42,756 bases of DNA from Microcaldota archaeon (lineage in GTDB: Archaea > Micrarchaeota > Micrarchaeia > Micrarchaeales > Micrarchaeaceae): NCBI GenBank assembly GCA_027339055.1, contig DAHWRK010000005.1, positions 1 to 42,756 of the forward strand, in the 5' to 3' direction. Position numbers and translations under genes: made by a program. Within the stretch, counting starts at the first letter, position 1. The number at the start of each line of letters is the position of its first letter. The notes under the pieces were generated by a model. The model made no database searches, was not told the DNA's origin, and saw only the letters and a list, made by a program, of their open reading frames with translations. Shown here piece after piece: positions 16,223-24,028 of the stretch.

Positions 16223-16636
16223 ATGGCAGCACAAGACGAAGCCGACAAAACGGCATACGAGATACTTTCCAAATACCATGCGATAGCAGTTGTAGGCTGT
16301 TCGCGCAACGAGGGGAAGCCGAGCCACGATGTTCCAGAATACATGCAGTCGGCAGGCTACAAGATTATACCGGTAAACTCAAGTGCAGACACGATACTTG
16401 GTGAAAAAGCGTACAAAAGCCTGCTTGACATAAAGTTTCCCGTAGACGTTGTCGACGTATTCAGACCATCTCCGGAAACGCCGGAAATAGCACGCCAGGC
16501 AGTCCAGATAAAAGCAAAGGCGCTGTGGCTGCAGGAGGGCATATTCAACGACGAAGCAAAAAAGATAGCCGAAGACAACGGCTTGCTTTTCATAATGAAC
16601 AGGTGCATGATGAAGGAGCACTACAGGCTTTTCTGA
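16223..16636 (+). CDS. CoA-binding Rossmann protein (YccU-like)
   Basis: The 137-aa product matches the small stand-alone CoA_binding_2 family: IAVVGCSRNEGKPSHDV (dinucleotide-type loop), YKIIPVN, a VDVVDVFRPS strand, and the terminal MNRCMMKEH signature. These proteins are thought to bind CoA or related nucleotides; no reaction is established. ATG 16223 lies about 28 nt after a TTTATTTAAAT element with no Shine-Dalgarno, fitting a leaderless start; an in-frame TTG at 16202 lies too close to the TATA. The gene converges on the DUF488 gene with a 4-nt gap. Confidence 0.9.
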   Translation: MAAQDEADKTAYEILSKYHAIAVVGCSRNEGKPSHDVPEYMQSAGYKIIPVNSSADTILGEKAYKSLLDIKFPVDVVDVFRPSPETPEIARQAVQIKAKALWLQEGIFNDEAKKIAEDNGLLFIMNRCMMKEHYRLF

Positions 16637-16640
16637 AGGC

Positions 16641-17009
16641 TCATTTTGCCTTCTTAATCTGCTCTATGCGCTTGTTGAGCATCTTGAAAAGCACAACGCC
16701 GTTGTTGTGCTCCTTGTCGCTGGCAGCATAGAGCAGCGTTATGGGATCGGTGCTCAGAGCAATGTCAACAAGCTTCTCGAAAGCGGGATTCTTCTTCAGC
16801 TCCTGCTCGTACCTCCTTCGGAACTCTGGCCATTTGTCTTTCTCGTGGGCAAACCACTTGCGCAGGTCGTCGCTCGGGCCTACTTCCTTTAGCCACAGGT
16901 CTATATTGGAAGTGCTGCGCCTGACTCCTCGGGGCCAAAGCTTGTCTATAAGTATGCGCGTGCCGTCCCTGATGTCGACCTTGTCATAAACGCGCTTTAA
17001 GTATATCAT
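16641..17009 (-). CDS. DUF488 family protein
   Basis: The 122-aa product has the DUF488 core: RILIDKLWPRGVRR near residues 18-31, WLKEVGPSDDLRKWF, then FRRRYEQEL and ITLLYAASDKEHN. The family is widespread in bacteria and archaea and has no settled function; it is a compact alpha/beta domain. ATG 17009 lies about 26 nt after an ATTTAAAAATA element at roughly 17030-17042, fitting a leaderless transcript. It diverges from SepF across a 197-nt gap. Confidence 0.88.
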   Translation of the reverse strand: MIYLKRVYDKVDIRDGTRILIDKLWPRGVRRSTSNIDLWLKEVGPSDDLRKWFAHEKDKWPEFRRRYEQELKKNPAFEKLVDIALSTDPITLLYAASDKEHNNGVVLFKMLNKRIEQIKKAK

Positions 17010-17206
17010 CTAGATAAGAATACAAATACATATTTTTAAATCTTATTCCTTTCCTGATATAAATACTTTTCACATGCAGCAGCTGGCAGGCATAGCAGGA
17101 TTGCACAAATACCTCGTCATATTGCTGCCGGCATTACAGAAAGATTTAAAAGAACTAACATAGAATAGCTACTGAAAGGCGATTAGAGCTATTGATAGGT
17201 GACTAA
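17010..17206. promoter_or_regulatory. Divergent promoter region between DUF488 and sepF
   Basis: The left end holds the minus-strand TATA of the DUF488 gene. The right end holds ATTTAAAAG at about 17143-17151 as the probable sepF promoter and GGTGA at 17197-17201 as its ribosome-binding site, giving a leader of roughly 35 nt. Between them I see only a 29-codon frame from 17074 with no supporting signals. Confidence 0.5.
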
Positions 17207-17581
17207 ATGGGTTTCTTCGACAAAATGGGCAAGAATCTTGGTACTTCAAAAGAACTGGACATAGAAGAGTATATGAACTCCGAGGAGATGGCAGACGTAG
17301 ACGTTATGAACGAACCTGCCGATTTCTACGTAAAGCCAGTAATACTCAAGGAGGAGGCTGACATAGCCCTCATAGAAGCTGAGCTTGACAAGAGAAACAT
17401 AATAATAGCCGATATCTCCGAGCTAATGAAGAGGGAGAATACGCGCAAGGACCTAATATCGAAGCTGAAGGAGTATACTTCAAAGATAAACGGAGACATA
17501 GGCCAGCTCGGCGCAGACAAGATAATGATAACTCCGGCAAAGGTAAAAATAATAAAGTCCAAAAAACAGCCTCCGAAGTGA
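17207..17581 (+). CDS. sepF: Cell division protein SepF (archaeal FtsZ membrane anchor)
   Basis: Archaeal SepF tethers FtsZ to the membrane. The 124-aa product has an amphipathic N-terminus (MGFFDKMGKNLG) of the kind that inserts in the membrane, a short acidic linker (DIEEYMNSEEMADVD), and the SepF core: DFYVKPVILKEEADIALIE, NIIIADI, and the closing DIGQLGADKIMITPAKVKI. Glycine in that last segment is where the dimer interface forms in known structures. It lies about 3.5 kb from two ftsZ genes encoded on the other strand, with a third in the window. ATG 17207 has GGTGA upstream. Confidence 0.93.
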   Translation: MGFFDKMGKNLGTSKELDIEEYMNSEEMADVDVMNEPADFYVKPVILKEEADIALIEAELDKRNIIIADISELMKRENTRKDLISKLKEYTSKINGDIGQLGADKIMITPAKVKIIKSKKQPPK

Positions 17582-17592
17582 GTCTGTTCTTC

Positions 17593-18303
17593 TTATTTTT
17601 TCCTATTTCTGTTCTTTTTTATTCCGAAAGCTACCAGCAGCGTAGCTATCTCGCTTTTTGTCGGTCCTGAACGCTCTACGACGTGCCTGAATGCTCTTTT
17701 TACCATATCCTTTTTCCTTATGCTACCGTTGGATTCTACGAATCTGCCAAAAAGCCTTAGCAGCATTTCGATCTCGCTGCTGCCTGCGTAAACGCCGCCG
17801 AAATCTTCTTTGGCAGCCTTGCTGATGTTGCCCTTAAGCGCGTAAAGCAATATTGCCAGGGCGTGCGATATGTTTAGGGTAGGATAGGAATCGCTAGCCC
17901 CTATATAGACCACCGCATCGCAGTTGGACATCTCTTCGCTTGTCAGCCCTGTCGTGTCCCTGCCTATAATCAACGCCATCTTGTTCATCTTTCCGGATCC
18001 GAACTTCTTGGAGAAATCGGAGAGCTCGTAAACATTGCTCATTCCCGAATAAGCCTTCTGCCATATTGCAGTTGTTCCGACTACCGAAAAACCCCTGGTC
18101 GCTTCTCCAATGCTCTTGCATATCTTTGCGTTTTCTACAAGGGAATGCGCATGCTTGGAATACTTTATGGCGTTCTTGCCGTTGTACCTGCATTTGGGGT
18201 TGACTATCCACAGCCTGTTTACTCCGAAGTTCTTCGCTATTCTGGCCATATAGCCTATGTTTATCTGGTAATGTGGTTCAACTATTACAAGCCTGAACTG
18301 CAT
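17593..18303 (-). CDS. SpoU/TrmJ-type RNA 2'-O-methyltransferase
   Basis: The 236-aa product has the SPOUT knot-fold motifs: LVIVEPHYQINIGYMARIAKNFGV (cited in parts, with the NIGYMARI core), ALIIGRDTTGLTSEEM, and the SAM-binding tail DSYPTLNISHALAILLYAL. This pattern is the TrmJ/TrmH subfamily that methylates ribose in tRNA or rRNA; position 32 of tRNA is the usual TrmJ target, which I infer only from family. The ATG at 18303 has GGTGT upstream; an in-frame TTG at 18324 overlaps the protease gene. It ends 11 nt from the convergent sepF stop, and each gene's T-rich 3' end may terminate the other. Confidence 0.9.
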   Translation of the reverse strand: MQFRLVIVEPHYQINIGYMARIAKNFGVNRLWIVNPKCRYNGKNAIKYSKHAHSLVENAKICKSIGEATRGFSVVGTTAIWQKAYSGMSNVYELSDFSKKFGSGKMNKMALIIGRDTTGLTSEEMSNCDAVVYIGASDSYPTLNISHALAILLYALKGNISKAAKEDFGGVYAGSSEIEMLLRLFGRFVESNGSIRKKDMVKRAFRHVVERSGPTKSEIATLLVAFGIKKNRNRKK

Positions 18304-18320
18304 AATATACACCAAACATA

Positions 18321-19064
18321 TCAAAGGAGCAGTGCCAATATGCCGAGAACATTCACCAGTATGTGCGGTATTATGGTCGAATAAAGCGACCTGGTGCGCT
18401 TGAACGCATAGCCTGCTATCAAACCGAATACGAAAGCAGCTATAAATTCAGATATGGACGCATAGCTAAGGAAATGCAGTATGCCGAATATCAATGCGCT
18501 CAGTATTATTCCTATGCGCGGTACCAGGAAGCCCCTGAAGAGTATTTCCTCGTCTATCGGCGCTACTATTACCGCGAAGGCAAAGAAATAAGCAGGAAGC
18601 CCTCCGAGCAGCTGCCTGACGTTTGTAGGAAGGGATATATGCGTGGCTGCCTGGAATGCTCCAAGGCCCAATTCAAGGAGCAATATTGCCAGGAATACCG
18701 TTATGCCATAAGCCAGCGCCTTCCTGTTCATCGCCCTTCTGGACAATCCCAATTCTATTATTATCTGCTTCAGGTTCTTTCCCTTTGCCATCAGATATGC
18801 GAACACAACCAACGGGAAAAAGAATGACAGGCCTATGCTGGAATCCGCATTTGCCACGTTTATGCCAATTATGCCTTCGGCATACAAGTAAGGGAAAAAG
18901 AATATCGAGATTATGGAACCCAGGAGCAGTATGTAGAATGTGTACCTTATTGACGCCCGTTCAGGCATTTCCTTTTTTGGAACTGCCTTCCTTGGTGCTG
19001 TTTTGCTTTTTGCATAACTCCGCGGTTTTGCCTTTGTGCTTCTCCTTTTGTTGCTTGAGGCCAT
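18321..19064 (-). CDS. CPBP-family intramembrane metalloprotease
   Basis: The 247-aa product has a basic cytoplasmic N-terminus (about 45 residues, Lys/Arg/Ser-rich) and roughly seven to eight hydrophobic helices. The CPBP/CAAX-protease motifs are all present: EExxxR in APIDEEILFRGFL (Glu172, Glu173, Arg177), FxxxH in FGILHF (His197) and HxxxN in HILVN (His234, Asn238). Family members cleave within membranes; the substrate is unknown. The ATG at 19064 shares its A with the TGA stop of the S27ae gene, so translation is coupled and the downstream start is clear. Confidence 0.92.
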   Translation of the reverse strand: MASSNKRRSTKAKPRSYAKSKTAPRKAVPKKEMPERASIRYTFYILLLGSIISIFFFPYLYAEGIIGINVANADSSIGLSFFFPLVVFAYLMAKGKNLKQIIIELGLSRRAMNRKALAYGITVFLAILLLELGLGAFQAATHISLPTNVRQLLGGLPAYFFAFAVIVAPIDEEILFRGFLVPRIGIILSALIFGILHFLSYASISEFIAAFVFGLIAGYAFKRTRSLYSTIIPHILVNVLGILALLL

Positions 19065-19234
19065 CAAGCACCGCTCTTTTTCTGGCTCTTGAATTCCGTG
19101 TAGCCGCACTTTCCGCAGGAATACCTGTCCGCATGCTCAGCCATTCTGGATCCGCACTTGGGGCACATCTTGCCCGGCTTGTAAGCTTTCGCCTGCTTTT
19201 TCTTACCTGCTTCCTTGCCTTTTTTTTCAACCAT
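19064..19234 (-). CDS. rps27ae: 30S ribosomal protein S27ae
   Basis: A 56-residue product: a Lys-rich N-terminal tail ([16 protein letters not shown]), then [20 protein letters not shown], with zinc ligands Cys 24, 27, 40 and 43, ending [13 protein letters not shown]. This is the archaeal S27ae zinc ribbon without the ubiquitin fusion found in eukaryotes. ATG 19234 has GGTG upstream and lies 11 nt after the S24e stop codon. S24e followed by S27ae is a standard archaeal order. Confidence 0.95.
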   Translation of the reverse strand: MVEKKGKEAGKKKQAKAYKPGKMCPKCGSRMAEHADRYSCGKCGYTEFKSQKKSGA

Positions 19235-19245
19235 TCAAAACACCA

Positions 19246-19566
19246 TTACTCTTTCTTTTCGCCCTCCTCTGCTTTCTGCCCTTTGCTCTCAGCTTTGGCT
19301 CTCCTATCGAGCTTATGCTTCTGCTCGTTCTGCGCCATTGCCTCTGCAGTTTCGTAGGATACTGCCGCGCCGCTGCACATCCTCTCGCCAAAGGCCTGGT
19401 AAAGCTCTTTTATCAGCGTAGCGTCTGGGCTGATGTTTAGCTTCTTGCAAAGCTCCTTTTTCACCTGTGCCGCAGAAGGCGTTTTCTCCTCTCCTACAAT
19501 CAAGAAGCTTATCTCGCGCCTCTTGAAAAGCTTGTTTTCCTTGTCGTTAGATATTTTAATTTCCAT
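19246..19566 (-). CDS. rps24e: 30S ribosomal protein S24e
   Basis: The 106-aa product starts MEIKISNDKENKLFKRREIS and contains the S24e core SAAQVKKELCKKL and LIKELYQAFGERMCSGAAVSY, followed by a charged Glu/Lys tail. The GTGAT that serves as Shine-Dalgarno overlaps the stop codon of aIF5A, 5 nt before the ATG at 19566. It is cotranscribed with aIF5A upstream and S27ae downstream. Confidence 0.95.
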   Translation of the reverse strand: MEIKISNDKENKLFKRREISFLIVGEEKTPSAAQVKKELCKKLNISPDATLIKELYQAFGERMCSGAAVSYETAEAMAQNEQKHKLDRRAKAESKGQKAEEGEKKE

Positions 19567-19571
19567 AAAAA

Positions 19572-19982
19572 TCACTCGTTGCTGCCAAGTATCCTTGAAA
19601 TTGCCCTCTTTCCCATCGCTTCGAGAACCTCAACCATTGTTCCTGATTCAAGCTTTCCCCTGAGTTCTTCCGGTACTGGAAGGTCGAAAACTTCATAGGT
19701 TTCAGGATCCATAAGCTGCGCGGTCGTATCTGTGGCAGATACTACCTGCGACTTTTTCTTCTTTATTACCGGCACTTCGGTATCGCCATCGCTCGGCTTC
19801 AGGAGCGTCTTCTTCTGACCGTCGAATATGCCTATGGCGGTGATGCGCATCTTCGCCGACCCGTGCTTTCCCGGAGAGCTGGTCTCTATATCGACTACCT
19901 TGCACGGTATGTCATCTATGACTATGAATCGTCCTACCTTAATCTCCTTCATCGAAGCTCTGAGTATCTCTCCTTCAGTCAT
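19572..19982 (-). CDS. eif5a: Translation initiation factor aIF5A (hypusine-containing)
   Basis: aIF5A binds the ribosomal E site and relieves stalling, notably at polyproline. The 136-aa product has the N-terminal SH3-like domain with the hypusine loop SSPGKHGSAK (Lys39 is the modified residue) and a C-terminal OB domain (VPVIKKKKSQVVSATDTTAQLMD region). ATG 19982 has GGTAAT 8 nt upstream. A strong TATA-like TTTATATAA at about 20025-20035 begins the aIF5A-S24e-S27ae-protease-methylase series. Confidence 0.96.
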   Translation of the reverse strand: MTEGEILRASMKEIKVGRFIVIDDIPCKVVDIETSSPGKHGSAKMRITAIGIFDGQKKTLLKPSDGDTEVPVIKKKKSQVVSATDTTAQLMDPETYEVFDLPVPEELRGKLESGTMVEVLEAMGKRAISRILGSNE

Positions 19983-20064
19983 CAAAATTACCAATAGCAA
20001 TTGTACATAGGATTAGTATACAAAAGTTATATAAACGTTAGATAATACCGTACCTTGACAAAAG

Positions 20065-20095
20065 AAAAATGCAAAGGACGGGCGCATATGCGCCC
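20065..20095 (-). terminator. Hairpin terminator downstream of the ftsZ pair
   Basis: GGGCGC and GCGCCC flank ATAT in a perfect 16-bp palindrome at 20080-20095, 8 nt after the stop codon of the second tandem ftsZ. On the minus strand a T-rich run (TTTGCATTTTTCTTTTG) follows. It separates the ftsZ pair from the aIF5A promoter. Confidence 0.8.
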
Positions 20096-20103
20096 AAAAC
20101 AAA

Positions 20104-21135
20104 TCAATAAATCCTGTCAACTCCCAAAAGGAAATCGTTGTTGTACTCTGTGCTTACGCTTTTCGGGATGCCGCTGCCAAGGTTTGGCGTCACGCCAGTT
20201 ACTATGGACATGACTCTTATCTGGTCGTTCATTTCCGGGCTTAGCCTGGATCCGAATATCACATTGGCCTTCGCATCCATTCCCTCTGTTACTCCGCGGC
20301 CGATTTTGGTTGCTTCGTCAATAGTCATTGACGCGCCTCCGGTAACGTGAATCATGGCGTTCTTGCCGTTGGTTATGTCAACGTTCAGCAATGGGTGCGA
20401 CAGCGTGGACTTTATGGCCTTCTGCACTCTGTCCGTTCCGTTCCCGAATCCGAGGTTTATTACTGCGGTGCCTCCGTCCCTAAGCACGGTCCTCAGGTCT
20501 GCGAAGTCTATGTTTATCAGGCTGGGCTGCGTTATGACGTCTGTTATTCCCTTCACTGCGTTGTAGGCTATGTTGTCTACAAGCTCGAAAGATTTTTCCA
20601 CAGGGAGGTTCGGCGCGTAGCTCAAAAGCCTGTCGTTCTCCACTATTATGGTGGTATCGGCATTCTTCCTGAGCTGCTCCAGCGACCAGTCTGCCTTTGT
20701 CTTCCTGCTTCTTTCCAGCGAGAACGGGTATGTAACAAAGCCTATGACCAGTGCGCCCTCCTCCTTTGCGAGCTTTGCTATCACTGGCGCTGAGCCTCCT
20801 CCTGTTCCGCCGCCCATTCCTGCAGATACGAATACCATGTCGTAGCCTTTTATCGCTTCCAGAATTTCGCCCTGGCTCGCTTCTGCGGCTTTCATTCCCA
20901 CTTCCGGGAATCCGCCGGCTCCGAGCCCTCTGGTTATCTCTTTTCCTATGAGCAGCTTCTTGTCTGCTTTTATCATGTTGAGGTGTTTTGCATCGGTATT
21001 TACGGCAATTGTCGCCGCGCTCTTCAACCCGTTGTTGTAGAGCCTATTGACAAGATTGCTCCCCTGCCCTCCTGCTCCTACTACTGCTATCTTTGCCCTG
21101 AAAAGGTCTTCATCGTCCATATCAAAGTTGTTCAT
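20104..21135 (-). CDS. ftsZ: Cell division GTPase FtsZ, paralogue A
   Basis: FtsZ polymerises into the division ring with GTP. The 343-aa product has the nucleotide-binding entry AVVGAGGQGSNLVNRL, NTDAKHL, the tubulin signature GMGGGTGGGSAPV (about 107-118) and the T7 loop NIDFADL (about 208-214), whose Asp activates GTP hydrolysis in the next subunit. The glycine loop has Gln where most FtsZ have Gly or Ala. The tail is short and ends LLGVDRIY, probably the peptide that binds SepF. ATG 21135 has GGTGGG upstream, 11 nt after the stop of paralogue B, so the two are cotranscribed. Confidence 0.95.
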   Translation of the reverse strand: MNNFDMDDEDLFRAKIAVVGAGGQGSNLVNRLYNNGLKSAATIAVNTDAKHLNMIKADKKLLIGKEITRGLGAGGFPEVGMKAAEASQGEILEAIKGYDMVFVSAGMGGGTGGGSAPVIAKLAKEEGALVIGFVTYPFSLERSRKTKADWSLEQLRKNADTTIIVENDRLLSYAPNLPVEKSFELVDNIAYNAVKGITDVITQPSLINIDFADLRTVLRDGGTAVINLGFGNGTDRVQKAIKSTLSHPLLNVDITNGKNAMIHVTGGASMTIDEATKIGRGVTEGMDAKANVIFGSRLSPEMNDQIRVMSIVTGVTPNLGSGIPKSVSTEYNNDFLLGVDRIY

Positions 21136-21146
21136 TTGCCCACCGA

Positions 21147-22205
21147 TTAGCCTATCATCTCAAGGTCAGAGTACGAGCTCTGCCTTTTTTCTTCAAGCTT
21201 GCCGACTATGCTGCTGCCCCTTACGCCAGTGACTATCGCCACTATCTCAATCTGGTCATCGTAACCTGGTATTAGCCTCGCGCCCCATTTTATGTTGGCC
21301 TTCGGGTCCATCCTGTCGGTTATGATTTCTCCAGCCTTTATCGCATCGCCTATTGTAAGGGACGCGCCTCCGGATATATGTATGAGTGCTCCCTTCGCAT
21401 TTTCGAAGTCCACGTCAAGAAGCTTGTTCTTCAGTACGGATTCCGCGGCTATGTTGACCTTGTCTGTGCCCTTGCCGCTTCCCACTGCAATAAAGCCTAC
21501 CTGCCCGTTGCCCATTATGGACCTTACGTCGGCGAAGTCTATGTTTATCAGGCTCGGCTGCGTTATTGTCCATACAAGCCCTCCTATTGCCTTGGCAAGA
21601 ACCTCGTCCGCAAGCGCGAACGCTTCGTTCATCGGAAGGTTAGGCACCAGCTTTACAAGCCTGTTGTTGTCTATTATTATGACGCTGTCGCAGTACTTCC
21701 TAAGCTCCTGTATCCCCTCTTCGGCCTTTACCTTTCTTATCCCTTCAAGGTCAAACGGATACGTTACCATCGAGACTACTATCGCACCCTGCTCCTTTGC
21801 AATCTGCGCAGCCACTCTTATGGATCCTGTTCCGGTTCCTCCGCCCATTCCTGCGCATAGGAATGCAAGCTGTGCGCCCTCAAACGCCTTTTCTATCAAA
21901 GGCCTGTCGACTTCGGCAGCCTTCGCGCCCAGAAGCGGGTCGCCTCCTGCGCCCAAGCCCCTAGTCAGGGTTTTTCCTATCAGTATCTTGTTGATTCTGT
22001 CGTCGATTATCTTGAAATGCTGGTAGTCGGTGTTGAAAGCTATAAATTCGGTTCCCTTAACTCCCGCTTTCACCAGCCTGTTCACTATGTTGTTTCCGCC
22101 TCCTCCAAATCCTGCCGTTATTATTTTTATTTGGGAAGACCCCATCTCCTGTGTTTCGCTCGTCGAAGCGTTTCCACCCAGTATGTTGTTAACGAAGTCG
22201 CTCAT
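21147..22205 (-). CDS. ftsZ: Cell division GTPase FtsZ, paralogue B
   Basis: The 352-aa product has a ~24-residue Ser/Thr-rich N-terminal extension, then IITAGFGGGGNNIVNRL, FNTDYQHF, GMGGGTGTGSIRV (about 119-131) and T7 loop NIDFADV (about 221-227). GTPase residues are kept, but the segment after the tubulin signature reads SIRV where FtsZ normally has [AS]AP[VI]. The C-terminus ends SDLEMIG. ATG 22205 has GGCGAT upstream and a TATA-like CTTTTAAAG at about 22244-22254, so it heads the two-gene ftsZ operon. It is clearly FtsZ and not CetZ. Confidence 0.95.
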   Translation of the reverse strand: MSDFVNNILGGNASTSETQEMGSSQIKIITAGFGGGGNNIVNRLVKAGVKGTEFIAFNTDYQHFKIIDDRINKILIGKTLTRGLGAGGDPLLGAKAAEVDRPLIEKAFEGAQLAFLCAGMGGGTGTGSIRVAAQIAKEQGAIVVSMVTYPFDLEGIRKVKAEEGIQELRKYCDSVIIIDNNRLVKLVPNLPMNEAFALADEVLAKAIGGLVWTITQPSLINIDFADVRSIMGNGQVGFIAVGSGKGTDKVNIAAESVLKNKLLDVDFENAKGALIHISGGASLTIGDAIKAGEIITDRMDPKANIKWGARLIPGYDDQIEIVAIVTGVRGSSIVGKLEEKRQSSYSDLEMIG

Positions 22206-22401
22206 TCAGATCGCCTTTTTTGGTCGAAAAAATTTCTCTGATAAGCTTTAAAAGCCTTTTGTTAGGCAAAATATTAATTGTAGTCCAGAATCGTGTACTC
22301 TTCTAAATGTATATATCAAAGTAAAATAAGGATATATCAGTAAAAATAGCGACATTTTAAAACAAATAAAAGTATTTCTGTAAACGTATTTTGCCCGGCA
22401 T
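22206..22401. other. AT-rich intergenic region
   Basis: The left part is the promoter of the ftsZ pair (TATA near 22244-22254 and GGCGAT before the ATG). The rest is very AT-rich, with two copies of ATATATCA about 30 nt apart and several T runs on the minus strand that could end transcription of the 22402 gene. I see no gene or RNA fold in it. Confidence 0.5.
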
Positions 22402-23067
22402 TCAGTTTATAAAATCAGTATAATTGCTTGCATCAACTGTCGATGTAGCCAGTATCGTCCCGTTTGTTCCCATAGCGGCATACAGCACGTTTGCCGTGTC
22501 TGTGGCGTTATATTTTATAATCCACGCATCGGTGGAATTTATGCCGATAGAGTAAAGGAACGAGTTTCCGGTCCTGTAATAGTTGGCGTATGCATTGGTG
22601 TTGTTGTATCCGTACTTGCCGACGTAATTCAATATCGATGCGTTGCCTGATTCATACGCTCTGGTGATGGCTATGTACGCCTGCGATATAACGTAATCCG
22701 GGGCATAGCCGAAGCCGTACACCCTGCAATTCGATGCGTAAAGCACCTCGTCGCTAGGCACAAGCGTAACCGCAGGGTAATCGAATCCTTCTGTCATGAC
22801 CTCAGGGCACGCCTTCGTTGAATTGTAAACGACGTTGAGCACTACATTCCAGCTGTCGGCTGTTAAGTTTGACCTAGATATGCTTATGACGTTGAATACC
22901 GCATCCGGATATTGCTGCTGTATGTCTTTCAGAACAAGTGCCTCTGCCTGTGCCGAAGTCAGCGGCTTAGGCACTGGATGGTAGAATAGCAACCCTGCCC
23001 CGAATATGACGCCTAAAATGAATATCACCGCTATCGTGGCTATTGCTATTTTGCCGAAAAGGTCCAT
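22402..23067 (-). CDS. Membrane-anchored extracytoplasmic protein, unknown
   Basis: The 221-aa product begins MDLFGKIAIATIAVIFILGV, one N-terminal transmembrane helix or uncleaved signal, and then a ~190-residue outside domain with many Tyr, Asn-X-Ser/Thr sequons and two Cys about 40 residues apart. The first outside segment (SAQAEALVLKDIQQQYPDA) recalls the helix-strand start of a PepSY-like fold, but I would not assign it. A TATA element (AGTATATAAAA) at about 23088-23099 lies 25-28 nt before ATG 23067 with no Shine-Dalgarno, fitting a leaderless gene. Confidence 0.7.
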   Translation of the reverse strand: MDLFGKIAIATIAVIFILGVIFGAGLLFYHPVPKPLTSAQAEALVLKDIQQQYPDAVFNVISISRSNLTADSWNVVLNVVYNSTKACPEVMTEGFDYPAVTLVPSDEVLYASNCRVYGFGYAPDYVISQAYIAITRAYESGNASILNYVGKYGYNNTNAYANYYRTGNSFLYSIGINSTDAWIIKYNATDTANVLYAAMGTNGTILATSTVDASNYTDFIN

Positions 23068-23115
23068 GGTAATATATTCTAGGACAAATTTTATATACTA
23101 TGCATTTGCGGCCCA

Positions 23116-23155
23116 CGGTGCTATTCCTGCTTCAACGAGAGGAAAAGTAGCACCG
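23116..23155 (-). terminator. Stem-loop spanning the stop codon of ornithine carbamoyltransferase
   Basis: CGGTGCTA (23116-23123) and TAGCACCG (23148-23155) are perfect complements with a 24-nt loop. The left arm contains the carbamoyltransferase stop codon (23121-23123). No T tract follows, so termination or mRNA 3'-end protection is possible but unproven. Confidence 0.4.
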
Positions 23156-24023
23156 CTTTTGCTATCAGCAGCTTGTTTTTCGCCTGCTCCCAGACTATGC
23201 TTCTAGGCCCATCTATTACTTCTGCAGTTATCTCTTCGCCTCGGTGCGCCGGAAGGCAATGCATTACGAGGGCATCCTGGCCCGCATATTCGAGCAGCTT
23301 CGAATTCACCTGATAATCCTTGAACATTTCGCGCCTCTTGTCCGCCTCGCTTTCCTGGCCCATGCTCACGAAAGTATCGGTATAAACTATGTTGGCCCCG
23401 TCAAGCCCATCCTTTACGCTGTCGTAGACGTATACGAGCCCGTGCTCCCTTGCCTTGTTGAAATAGGCGTTGTTTGGCATGTAATCCCTTGGGCCGACCA
23501 GTGATATTCTGCTGTTTAGCTTTGTTGCAGCCAGCATCAGCGAATTCGCAGTGTTGGTTGCTATATCCCCGACAAATGCTATCCTTATGTCCTTGAAATT
23601 CTTTATGTGCGCATTCATAGTATACATGTCAACCAAGGCTTGGGTAGGATGCTCGAGATCTGTTAGCGCGTTTATCACTGGCACTGAGGAGTTTTCGGCC
23701 ATTTCAACAATGTCGTCGTGCTTGTAAAGCCTTGCCGCTATGAAATCGCAGTAGCTGCTCAGCATCTTTCCTATGTCCGAATAGCTTTCTCCTCTGCTTC
23801 TCTGCGATGTTGCAGCGTCTATATATATGCCCTTGCCTCCGAGCTGCGATATTCCTGCTTCGAACGAGGTCCTTGTCCTGGTGGACGGCTTTTCAAAAAA
23901 AAGTGCCAGCGTGGAGTTTTCGCGAAGCGATGCCTGCTCCTTGTTCTCCCTGAGGTTGTCTGCGATATCAAATATCTTCAGCATGTCTTCCTTGGAAAGG
24001 TCGTTGATGCCGAGTATATTCAT
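23121..24023 (-). CDS. argF: Ornithine carbamoyltransferase
   Basis: It transfers the carbamoyl group from carbamoyl phosphate to ornithine, giving citrulline, or runs in reverse in arginine catabolism. The 300-aa product has the carbamoyl-phosphate site FEKPSTRTRTSFE (residues about 44-56), the ornithine loop TDTFVSMGQE and HCLPAHRGEEIT, which distinguish it from aspartate carbamoyltransferase. No other arginine or pyrimidine gene is in the window, so direction cannot be judged. ATG 24023 is chosen (GGGTAGTG upstream) over a GTG at 24029. It follows the 24029 gene directly, in a probable operon with S8e. Confidence 0.94.
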   Translation of the reverse strand: MNILGINDLSKEDMLKIFDIADNLRENKEQASLRENSTLALFFEKPSTRTRTSFEAGISQLGGKGIYIDAATSQRSRGESYSDIGKMLSSYCDFIAARLYKHDDIVEMAENSSVPVINALTDLEHPTQALVDMYTMNAHIKNFKDIRIAFVGDIATNTANSLMLAATKLNSRISLVGPRDYMPNNAYFNKAREHGLVYVYDSVKDGLDGANIVYTDTFVSMGQESEADKRREMFKDYQVNSKLLEYAGQDALVMHCLPAHRGEEITAEVIDGPRSIVWEQAKNKLLIAKAVLLFLSLKQE

Positions 24024-24028
24024 CCACA

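Noticed and set aside
17074-17163. 29-codon frame MQQLAGIAGLHKYLV... upstream of sepF
   Set aside because: The TATA-like sequence is too close to its ATG for a leaderless start, and there is no ribosome-binding site. It is too short to judge as a protein.
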